Source: Porphyromonas sp. | GTDB taxonomy: Bacteria; Bacteroidota; Bacteroidia; Bacteroidales; Porphyromonadaceae | Direction of reading: 5' to 3' | Assembly: GCA_003640335.1 (NCBI GenBank) | Contig: RBKG01000202.1 | Coordinates: forward strand, 1 to 8,008 | Length of the DNA stretch: 8,008 nucleotides | Shown: positions 1-6,691 of the stretch, piece after piece | Position numbering within the stretch: the stretch's first letter is position 1 | Layout of the letters: every line of letters starts with the position of its first letter | Translations under genes and position numbers: made by a program | The notes under the pieces: generated by a model | What the model was told of the DNA's origin: nothing | The model's database searches: none | The model's input: only the letters and a program-made list of their open reading frames with translations

Positions 1-432
1 TACTACAAAAACGAAGAGCAAACACAAGCACTATTCACTGAAGATGGTTGGCTACGCACGGGAGACCTTGGAACTATAGATAAGGCAGGCTTTATTTACA
101 TCAAGGGCAGAAGTAAGACGATGCTCCTCAGTGGCAATGGTCAGAACATTTACCCTGAAGAAATAGAAGCCAAAATAAGCCTACTGCCTCACGTCCTTGA
201 GTGCCTTGTCCTAATGAGAAAAGGACACCTAGAAGCTCTAGTCGTACTCAACCCTCAGAGCATAGAGGCAGCTGGCATTAGCGAAGAGGAGGCTTGGCAA
301 AGCATACTCGAAGGGCGCAAAGAGGTCAATATGCAACTGGCAAACTACGAACAAATACAATCGTTCGAATTGCACCCCGAGCCTTTTGTCAAAACGCCTA
401 AACAGAGTATTAAGCGTTTCCTCTATAAATAG
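1..432 (+). CDS. AMP-forming acyl-CoA synthetase (long-chain fatty acid CoA ligase-like), C-terminal part only
   Basis: This is the 3' end of a gene read from the first base of the window; 143 codons are visible before the TAG stop, and the start lies upstream. The product belongs to the ANL (acyl-CoA synthetase) superfamily, which activates a carboxylic acid with ATP to an acyl-AMP and then transfers it to CoA. Visible motifs are TGDLG followed by a DKAGFIYIKGR hinge (A8 region), then GQNIYPEEIE, the usual signature of bacterial long-chain fatty acyl-CoA ligases. Near the end, KTPKQSIKRFLY holds the expected A10 catalytic lysine (visible residue 134). The family normally has 500-600 residues, so roughly three quarters is missing. 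The ATG at 121 is internal and not the start, because conserved A8 sequence continues in frame before it. A terminator follows 34 bases after the stop, which separates this gene from the SusCD operon. The acyl substrate cannot be told from this fragment. Confidence 0.93.
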   Translation, partial: YYKNEEQTQALFTEDGWLRTGDLGTIDKAGFIYIKGRSKTMLLSGNGQNIYPEEIEAKISLLPHVLECLVLMRKGHLEALVVLNPQSIEAAGISEEEAWQSILEGRKEVNMQLANYEQIQSFELHPEPFVKTPKQSIKRFLYK

Positions 433-465
433 GGCTAACTTCAGCAATATGACATTATGATTAAT

Positions 466-514
466 AAATCTCTTCACTACCTAAGATTTTTTAGCGATAG
501 TGAAGAGATTTTTT
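466..514 (+). terminator. Rho-independent terminator after the acyl-CoA synthetase gene
   Basis: A perfect 14-base inverted repeat is seen directly: AAATCTCTTCACTA at 466-479 and TAGTGAAGAGATTT at 498-511. They are separated by an 18-base loop and run into a six-T tract at 509-514. The stem is AT-rich (4 G/C pairs of 14), but its length and the T run fit an intrinsic terminator. It starts 34 bases after the upstream stop codon, so it should end the synthetase transcript and insulate the following operon. Folding energy was not computed. Confidence 0.85.
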
Positions 515-599
515 ACTTCATGAAGACAAATTGAGTACCTACAAAAAAGTCATCTGCACGAAAACGAACATATTACAAGCATATCACATCATTTTTGTG

Positions 600-607
600 T
601 ATCTTTG
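600..607 (+). promoter_or_regulatory. Bacteroidota -7 promoter element for the SusCD operon
   Basis: TATCTTTG at 600-607 is an exact match to the TAnnTTTG -7 consensus used by the primary sigma factor of Bacteroidota. It would place the transcription start near 613-616 and give a 5' leader of about 45 bases before the SusC start at 660. No convincing TTTG-type -33 element is seen about 20 bases upstream (around 575-582), so the promoter may be weak on its own or need an activator. It lies downstream of the terminator at 466-514 and is the only good candidate in the intergenic region. Confidence 0.65.
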
Positions 608-659
608 CACATTATTTAGTTAGAATAAATTACAGATAGGATATAATTACTTACATAGG

Positions 660-3600
660 ATGAAAATAACATTAAGCACACAAGCCGTTTTGACGCTGGG
701 TGTACTCAGTGGCATGTTCTTTCCTTGCAGCTTAGAGTCGTACATGGCTCAAGCAAGCCCTATGACTCGCATTCAAGCCCAGCAGGGAGAAGAGCTTGTC
801 GTACAAGGAATAGTCAAAGAACAGAATGGGCTCCCAGCTATCGGAGCATCTGTGATTATCAAAGGGACTAAGACCGGTAGTGCCACAGACGCTAATGGTC
901 ACTTCTCTATCAAAGTGCATCAAGCCAAAGGTGAACTGATTATTACAAGCGTTGGCTTCCAACCTCAGACCGTTGCTTATGACGTTAATAAGTCGCTCAG
1001 CGTCGTTCTTAAGGAGGTTACCAACAAGCTCGATGACGTCACGGTAGTTGCTTATGGACGTAAGACTACAAGAGAACTCGTGAGTTCCGTGTCTTCCGTA
1101 AAGGCAGACGAACTACGCAACTCAGTAGCTCCCTCTATTGAGACTCTACTACAGGGTAAGATGGCAGGGGTTCAGATTACGCAGGCATCTGGCTCTCCAG
1201 GTGGTGGCGGTGCTGTCGTTTCCATCCGTGGTGTAAACTCTCTTATCGGTAGCAATGGTTCGTCAAACAACGGACAACCTCTCTACGTCATCGATGGAGT
1301 ACCTCTTAAAGCAACTGACGTAGCTGGTACTGGTATCAACCCACTTGCAGGTCTTGACCCTAGCACTATTGAGTCTGTAGAAGTTCTCAAGGACGCATCT
1401 TCAGCCGCTCTCTATGGTAGCCGCGCTTCTAATGGGGTTATCATGATTACTACGAAGAAGGGGAAGAGTGGACGTGCTGAGTTTAATGTCAATATCTCAC
1501 AATCTATATCTTGGTTGCCTGAGACTCCTCTACAAGTAATCGGTAAGGGAGAACGTGATTATCCGATATCACTTATCAAGAAGTATCGTCTTGCTTATGC
1601 AGACGAAAATACCATTCGTTTGCCTAAGTCATACAGAGATGTTTACATGAATAATGGTGGAGCTCAGTATGACTGGTTCTGGGGTAAGGGTGAGCGTACG
1701 GACAAGGCTCCAGCAATGGTGCAAGACTCACTGAACGCCTTCTACAATAACCAAACAAACTGGTGGAAATACTTCTTCCGCCTAGGTAGAGTAACCAAGG
1801 CTGACCTTAGCGCATCAGGAGGAACTGATAATGTGCGCTATCTCATGGGTGGAGGTTTCTATGACGAAACGGGTATCATGCTTAACTCAAGCTTCCGTAG
1901 AGCAAACTTCCTCACAAACCTTGATGTCAAGCTAACACCAAAGTTTGACACCTATGCTCGTATATATCTATCATACACAGACCGCTCAGCAGGTACAGAC
2001 AATGGTATCGCTCAGGGACTCACTGTAGACCCTAAGCAAACTTCGTCACTTCTCCCTGGTAAGGGTTCTGATGTAGAACGTATCGCACTCTCTCGTCTGC
2101 AGAGTATTAACCAAAAGAATTCGTCATACAACATCCGACTCAATGCGGGTCTGAACTATAAGATAACTAAGGACCTACGCTTCTCTACATCAGCTGCAGT
2201 AGACCACCACCTCTTGCGTTCAAACATCGCTACACCGGATTACCTCAGTGCTTGGTCACTCACAGAGTCTAAGTTCTCTGCGTCTGGTCTTACGATGATG
2301 CAGTGGGAAAGCATTCTTAACTACGACTTCAAAATCAATAACGACCACCGCTTTGACGTCATGCTTGGTACTTCATTCACCAGCGAAAGCATGGAGTCTG
2401 TAGAAGCACGCGCTCAAGGTGGTCCATCAAACTCTGTATATTATATCAGCGATGCTTGGCCAAAGTCGCGCATTATATCTGGAAGCTTCCAGCACATGCA
2501 AGAGAACAAGACTGACTACCAGGCTCAGACAATGGCAAGTATCTTCGGTCGTTTGTCATATAACTACAAGCAGAAATACCTAGCAGAGCTTGCTGTACGC
2601 CGTGATGGTTCGTCTGTATATGCTCCAGCTTATCGTTGGGGGACATTCCCTTCTATTGGTGCAGGTTGGGTATTCACTTCTGAGAAATTCATGAAGCCTC
2701 TATGGTGGCTAAGCTTTGGTAAGCTACGTACATCATGGGGACGTTCAGGACAGAAGCTCGATGATGCTTATCTTGCTCAAGGTACACTAAGCACTTATAA
2801 TAGCTTCCTCGGAGTACCAGGTCTTGTACCTAGTACGTCTGCAAATAGTAGCATGACTTGGGAAGAGAGCGACCAGCTTGACCTTGGTCTTGACCTCTAC
2901 TTCCTTGACCAAAAGTTGCGCATGAAGGTAGACTACTACAATAAGTACTCTCGCAACCTGCTTATACAAACACCTCTTCCAGGTAATGTATACTTTAATA
3001 AGGAAGCTTGGACCAATGCAGCCGCTATCTCAAATGAAGGTCTTGAATTTGAAGTTTCAGCAGACCTTATTCGTAAGAAAGACTTTAGCTGGACGGCACA
3101 GCTTAACCTAGCACGTAACTGGAACCTCCTTCGTAAGGCTCCTAACGATATGGATATTACGACGAAGAGCGGTATCCAAGTACTTGGTCGTCCTACCTTC
3201 GGTATTTACACTTATAAGGACTTAGGGCTAATCCAAAACGAAGCTCAAATCCCTTACAACTATACAGTAAATGGGGTTAAGACTCCTCTTAGCTTCGGTT
3301 ACAGCAATAACTACCTCGCAGGCGTAGGAGCTCGCAACATCGCAGACCTCAACGGTGATGGTACTATTGATGTGAGTGACAGATACTACGCTGGTAGCAC
3401 ATTGCCTATTGCTCACGGGGGACTTAGTTCTCAGATAAGATGGAAGGATTTTACAGTAGATGCTTTATTCAACTTCTCACTCGGTCGTAAGATGATGAAT
3501 AAGTCTCGCTACTCCTCACTTGCTTTCTCTGGTCTCTTCGGGGTTATCCTTGACGACTACCGCAAGAAGAGCGTTTGGAAGAAAGATGGAGATAAAACTG

Positions 3601-3911
3601 ATTTGCCAGCACCTGAATATGCAGAAACAGGCTTTATCGGGCAGTACGATGGCGACACAGACCGTTTCATTGAGAACGTAAGTTTCCTTCGTCTACGTCA
3701 GCTGACTCTTTCGTACACGCTACCATCAGCATTCACGTCTAAGCTAAGACTTAAGGATGCTCGTGTATTCCTAACTGGAGAGAACTTATTCTTGCTGTCT
3801 AACTACTCTGGTGTAGACCCTGAAATCGTTGACCCATACACAGGTATTGATACTGGTACGCAGTATCCTCTTGATAGAAAGATTACACTGGGTATAAATG
3901 TTAAGTTTTAA
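660..3911 (+). CDS. SusC/RagA-family TonB-linked outer-membrane transporter
   Basis: This 1083-residue protein has the length and plan of a SusC/RagA transporter, which imports a bound ligand through the outer membrane using TonB energy. In order it shows an N-terminal export signal (about 1-32), a carboxypeptidase-regulatory-like beta-sandwich (about 47-118, with the typical GASVIIKGTKTGSATDANG pattern), a TonB-box-like stretch LDDVTVVAYG (124-133), a plug domain (about 136-268, with SIRGVNS, PLYVIDGVP and VEVLKDASSAALYGSRASNGV), and a beta-barrel ending in the aromatic residue F1083. A DLNGDGTIDVSD loop at 896-907 resembles the Ca-binding-like loop common in this family. There is no N-terminal STN domain, so signalling to an anti-sigma factor is not expected. 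The ATG at 660 is chosen because it gives a basic start and hydrophobic core; later ATGs at M19, M29 or M35 would cut into the signal. The mature chain has no cysteine; the only one is C23 in the leader. It is the first gene of the operon. The substrate is unknown. Confidence 0.96.
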   Translation: MKITLSTQAVLTLGVLSGMFFPCSLESYMAQASPMTRIQAQQGEELVVQGIVKEQNGLPAIGASVIIKGTKTGSATDANGHFSIKVHQAKGELIITSVGFQPQTVAYDVNKSLSVVLKEVTNKLDDVTVVAYGRKTTRELVSSVSSVKADELRNSVAPSIETLLQGKMAGVQITQASGSPGGGGAVVSIRGVNSLIGSNGSSNNGQPLYVIDGVPLKATDVAGTGINPLAGLDPSTIESVEVLKDASSAALYGSRASNGVIMITTKKGKSGRAEFNVNISQSISWLPETPLQVIGKGERDYPISLIKKYRLAYADENTIRLPKSYRDVYMNNGGAQYDWFWGKGERTDKAPAMVQDSLNAFYNNQTNWWKYFFRLGRVTKADLSASGGTDNVRYLMGGGFYDETGIMLNSSFRRANFLTNLDVKLTPKFDTYARIYLSYTDRSAGTDNGIAQGLTVDPKQTSSLLPGKGSDVERIALSRLQSINQKNSSYNIRLNAGLNYKITKDLRFSTSAAVDHHLLRSNIATPDYLSAWSLTESKFSASGLTMMQWESILNYDFKINNDHRFDVMLGTSFTSESMESVEARAQGGPSNSVYYISDAWPKSRIISGSFQHMQENKTDYQAQTMASIFGRLSYNYKQKYLAELAVRRDGSSVYAPAYRWGTFPSIGAGWVFTSEKFMKPLWWLSFGKLRTSWGRSGQKLDDAYLAQGTLSTYNSFLGVPGLVPSTSANSSMTWEESDQLDLGLDLYFLDQKLRMKVDYYNKYSRNLLIQTPLPGNVYFNKEAWTNAAAISNEGLEFEVSADLIRKKDFSWTAQLNLARNWNLLRKAPNDMDITTKSGIQVLGRPTFGIYTYKDLGLIQNEAQIPYNYTVNGVKTPLSFGYSNNYLAGVGARNIADLNGDGTIDVSDRYYAGSTLPIAHGGLSSQIRWKDFTVDALFNFSLGRKMMNKSRYSSLAFSGLFGVILDDYRKKSVWKKDGDKTDLPAPEYAETGFIGQYDGDTDRFIENVSFLRLRQLTLSYTLPSAFTSKLRLKDARVFLTGENLFLLSNYSGVDPEIVDPYTGIDTGTQYPLDRKITLGINVKF

Positions 3912-3922
3912 GAAGTAGTCTC

Positions 3923-5479
3923 ATGAAAAAATCAATTATAGCACTCGGTCTTGGGCTTAGCCTAGGTTCTGTAGTTTTCAATAGTTCATGCTCTCTTGAC
4001 GAGCCACCTCAGAACCAAGTTACTAAGGAAAATGCCTTCAAGACGGAGAAGGACCTAAACTCTATCACGACATCTATCCACGTTATCACAAATATGCGCA
4101 TCAAGGAAGATGGTCTACAGACTATCCTCACTGCAGGCGAAATCATGGATGATGTAGATGCTTCAGATGTAAGAGCATGGAACCCTCGTAGCGTTATCAA
4201 TAGCGAACCAGACTGGAAGAATCTGTATGATATTATCTTTACAGCGCACTTCCTACTTGATAACATCCACAAGACACAAGGTCTTAGCGAGGAAAGACTC
4301 AACTACCACAGAGGTCAAGCACTCTTCGCATTAGGGTTTACTTACCTCGCGATAGTACAGCGTTATGGAGATGCTATTCTCCTTGAAAACTCTGAGCGTC
4401 TATCTGCTTATGGTCTTACACCTCAGCTAGATGTTCTAAACAAGGCTATTGAATATGCTCAAGAGGCTTACAATATCCTACCTACGCAGGGCAATCTGAA
4501 AGACCTTAATGGAGCACCCTTGACGAACAAACAGTTTGCGACTAAGGGTAGTGCTGCAGCTTTGCTCTCTGAGCTATACGCTTGGAAGGGTTCAGTCATC
4601 GACAATTATAAGCTAACGCAAGAAAGCTCAAAGACAGCCTACGAAGCCTCTATTAAGTATGCAACAGAGGTTATCAGTGGCAAGGTTGGCTCTTACAAGC
4701 TTAATGAAACTCCTGAAGCTCTCTGCTTGAAGCTCTCTGATGCAGAAGCTGATGATGCTGAGACTATCTTCTCTCTTGCCTTTGACCGTCTGCGTGATGT
4801 AGGTACAATCACACCATCACCTGCGCAGTACTACGTTACTTGGCCTGTAGACCGCACGAAGGTACTTGGTGATATCGTTCACGCACCATTCCGTATCTAT
4901 GCTCAAAGCATTAAGAATTTGTACACAGATGAAGCTGACCAAAGACCTCAGGCATTCTTCTATAAGTATGATGAAGCCCACACTGTAGGGGGTCAAGACT
5001 ACGCCGTTATGTATAAGTGGCGTAAAGGTATCTTCATTGCAGATGCTTACTCTGAAGCTGGCGAATATATGTCTTCAGTGAATACAAACTTCACTTATTG
5101 GCGTCTTGCCGAGATGTATCTTCTACGTGCTGAATGTTACAATAAAATCGGACAAACAGCTAATGCGATACAAGACCTGAATGTCATCCGCAAGCGTGCT
5201 GGGGCAAATGCTTATCCTTACAATGGAGAGAGCGACCTTAAGAAGGCAATCTTCCAAGAGCAGGAGAAGGAATTCATCGGTGAAGGCTCTAGATATTGGT
5301 CTGTAATCCGTAATGGCTACTGGAAGACAGAACTAGGTGGTCGCTTCCGTACTCTTACAGATGCCGAAGTACGTGGAGGTGCTCTTCACCTTCCTCTACC
5401 TAAATCAGCATCAAAGAGCAATGGTATCACCGTTAATACTCTTGTACGCCAAAGCCAATACTGGTCAAACTATAACTAA
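3923..5479 (+). CDS. SusD/RagB-family nutrient-binding surface lipoprotein
   Basis: This 518-residue lipoprotein is the partner of the SusC gene 11 bases upstream. SusD proteins sit on the cell surface as a hinged lid over the SusC barrel and trap ligand. A short basic start and hydrophobic segment lead to C23, the expected lipidation site, followed by SLDE; acidic residues just after the cysteine fit a Bacteroidota surface-export signal. The N-terminal part (about 25-200) is helical and TPR-like, as usual. The C-terminal part carries the family hallmarks YWRLAEMYLLRAECYN (392-407), then LNVIRKRAG, and EKEFIGEGSRYW (448-459), which match the RagB/SusD domain. The end (LVRQSQYW) resembles the usual closing motif. 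Two cysteines remain after C23 (C268 and C405). Length is normal and nothing is broken. The ligand cannot be predicted; sequence alone gives no sign that it is starch or another glycan. Confidence 0.95.
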   Translation: MKKSIIALGLGLSLGSVVFNSSCSLDEPPQNQVTKENAFKTEKDLNSITTSIHVITNMRIKEDGLQTILTAGEIMDDVDASDVRAWNPRSVINSEPDWKNLYDIIFTAHFLLDNIHKTQGLSEERLNYHRGQALFALGFTYLAIVQRYGDAILLENSERLSAYGLTPQLDVLNKAIEYAQEAYNILPTQGNLKDLNGAPLTNKQFATKGSAAALLSELYAWKGSVIDNYKLTQESSKTAYEASIKYATEVISGKVGSYKLNETPEALCLKLSDAEADDAETIFSLAFDRLRDVGTITPSPAQYYVTWPVDRTKVLGDIVHAPFRIYAQSIKNLYTDEADQRPQAFFYKYDEAHTVGGQDYAVMYKWRKGIFIADAYSEAGEYMSSVNTNFTYWRLAEMYLLRAECYNKIGQTANAIQDLNVIRKRAGANAYPYNGESDLKKAIFQEQEKEFIGEGSRYWSVIRNGYWKTELGGRFRTLTDAEVRGGALHLPLPKSASKSNGITVNTLVRQSQYWSNYN

Positions 5480-5497
5480 TCTAAGATTATAACTATA

Positions 5498-6175
5498 ATG
5501 AAATCGATTATAAAAGCTGTTGTTCTTAGCCTAGCTACAACATTTGCTTTGGGTAGTTGCACCAAATACAATCTCATCGAGACTGGTCTATCAAATGGTG
5601 TACACGAGACGAGCATGAATGGTTATTTCTCGACAGACCCTTACAACTGGGAAGAGACTCAAAAGCTCATTAAGAAGGCTGGTCTAGAGAGCTACTTCAC
5701 TTCTACGGCAACAGGTTCTAAAGGGATTACCTTCCTCGGTGTTACAGACCTCAGCATCATTCGTTATGTTGCGGAGCAACAAGTCAAAGAAAATGAAGCA
5801 GCCGAGTCTGAAGGTCGTGAAGCTAAGAGGATTGAACTTGATGATATTACTCAAGAAGATGCTCGTAAGATGCTTCTTAACTGTATCATACCCCAGCGTA
5901 TCATGCTCAAGGACGTTCCTCGTGGTCGCTTGACAACGACAGACGGCAATACAACTCGTACTGGGGGAATGACTGTTACTACTTTAGGCGGTGAGAAGCT
6001 ATGGCTCTACACTTTCCAAGAGGACTTCAACAATGTGCCTAACTCTGGTCCTGTAAGTCTTTATGTCGTTTCGGAGAAGACTCAGAAGCGCGTCAAGATT
6101 GCTTCTTCAGACATTCAGACGCAGACGGGTATTGTTCACTCTCTTCCCTACTCATTTACCCTAGGTGAATTTTAA
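5498..6175 (+). CDS. Lipoprotein with one divergent fasciclin (FAS1) domain
   Basis: This 225-residue protein has a lipoprotein signal with lipobox LGSC and lipidation at C21. The rest fits a single FAS1 domain at about 50-221, though divergent. GITFLGVTDLSIIRYV (76-91) resembles the first conserved FAS1 block (TvFaPtDeAf), and ASSDIQTQTGIVHSLPYSF (202-220) matches the second block with its typical G-VH core (G211, V213, H214). Between them is a charged, Glu/Lys-rich helical stretch (about 94-120). FAS1 domains are adhesion or ligand-binding modules, and FAS1 lipoproteins are recurrent accessory genes in Bacteroidota SusCD loci, so a role in the outer-membrane SusCD complex is inferred. The gene begins 18 bases after SusD and ends 12 bases before the next gene. 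Residues after C21 are TKYN, with no acidic run, unlike SusD. C129 is the only other cysteine. The assignment rests on motif recognition and not on a search. Confidence 0.78.
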   Translation: MKSIIKAVVLSLATTFALGSCTKYNLIETGLSNGVHETSMNGYFSTDPYNWEETQKLIKKAGLESYFTSTATGSKGITFLGVTDLSIIRYVAEQQVKENEAAESEGREAKRIELDDITQEDARKMLLNCIIPQRIMLKDVPRGRLTTTDGNTTRTGGMTVTTLGGEKLWLYTFQEDFNNVPNSGPVSLYVVSEKTQKRVKIASSDIQTQTGIVHSLPYSFTLGEF

Positions 6176-6187
6176 TAACAGACTAAT

Positions 6188-6667
6188 ATGACACGTTATA
6201 TTTCAAAGCTAAGATTTGCCCTCGCTTTTGTACTCCTTGCTCTTAGCGTAGCTTGTACAAAGGTACCAGTAGGCTATCTCCATACAGCCGAAGCTAACTA
6301 CAGAATTAACACTAAGGTTGCTTATCGTCAGGCTCAGCAAGGCGAAGATTTTGCTTTCTCCTCAGCAAACCTAGAAGGGCTTAGCGGAACTCAACCTATT
6401 AGCTACGCCTTCCACTCAGTAAAGGTTAGCGAAGGTGGCGACGAAGCAGCATTCCTCAAGGTTGTAAAAGAAGGCTTACTCCTCGTGCGTGGAGGTAAAA
6501 TACAGCTTCTTCAAAAGGGAGCATCTCAGCTACCTGTCGGTAAGTACACGATTAGCATACGTGTATCTAACGAAGGTCACGAAGCTATCCTATCTGACAT
6601 CTTCTCTTTTATCGTTAAGGAGCAACCCGAAGAAGCTGAAGACACTGCTTCTTCATCAAATGAATAA
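6188..6667 (+). CDS. Small lipoprotein of unknown function, resembling the N-terminal part of DUF5007-type proteins
   Basis: This 159-residue protein has a lipoprotein signal peptide (basic start, hydrophobic 9-22, lipobox SVAC) with lipidation at C23. The mature start CTKVPVGYL and the following YRIN pattern recall the opening of DUF5007-type lipoproteins, which occur with FAS1 lipoproteins in SusCD loci. That family is usually about twice as long, so this would be a short or truncated relative. No frameshift remnant is seen after the stop, and the next gene starts 24 bases later. The middle (about 45-143) alternates short hydrophobic strands with turns and ends in LPVGKYTISIRVSNEGHEAILSDIFSFIV, which suggests an Ig-like beta-sandwich. 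The last 16 residues are acidic and Ser-rich (EQPEEAEDTASSSNE), probably a disordered tail. No catalytic motif is visible. A structural or binding part of the SusCD complex is inferred from position only; the family link is tentative. Confidence 0.7.
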   Translation: MTRYISKLRFALAFVLLALSVACTKVPVGYLHTAEANYRINTKVAYRQAQQGEDFAFSSANLEGLSGTQPISYAFHSVKVSEGGDEAAFLKVVKEGLLLVRGGKIQLLQKGASQLPVGKYTISIRVSNEGHEAILSDIFSFIVKEQPEEAEDTASSSNE

Positions 6668-6691
6668 TCATACACGATAATACACTCTATT

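Larger units (their letters stand above)
433..659. other. Intergenic region between the acyl-CoA synthetase gene and the SusCD operon
   Basis: This 227-base, AT-rich stretch has no convincing gene on either strand. It contains the terminator at 466-514 and the -7 element at 600-607. The part between them (515-599) shows no clear inverted repeat, operator palindrome or small RNA signature by eye. The leader after the predicted transcription start (about 613-659) has no evident riboswitch or strong hairpin. The start at 660 is preceded by CATAGG, a poor Shine-Dalgarno match, which is normal for Bacteroidota. Confidence 0.7.

Noticed and set aside
121..432. A separate 103-residue gene starting at ATG 121
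   Set aside because: The same frame is open from base 1 and encodes conserved acyl-CoA synthetase sequence (TGDLG and following) before this ATG, so it is an internal methionine of a longer gene.
466..511. The inverted repeat as an invertible promoter switch
   Set aside because: The arms are only 18 bases apart and a T run follows directly; this fits a terminator. An invertible segment would need a longer spacer containing a promoter.
720..740. SusC C23 as a lipidation site
   Set aside because: The preceding residues FFP do not fit a lipobox, and SusC proteins are integral barrels with ordinary cleaved signals.
3345..3380. DLNGDGTIDVSD loop in SusC as a dockerin or cellulosome domain
   Set aside because: A single loop of this type is common in the barrel region of SusC proteins; there is no duplicated dockerin repeat.
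4009..4302. Antisense reading frame of 97 codons inside the SusD gene
   Set aside because: It overlaps the conserved N-terminal part of SusD, and no domain or promoter supports it.
6489..6680. Small + strand frame overlapping the end of the small lipoprotein gene, considered as a frameshifted extension of it
   Set aside because: Its translation is low-complexity, Leu/Ser-rich and without family motifs, while the main frame keeps a strand-like pattern up to its stop; no sign of a shifted continuation was found.
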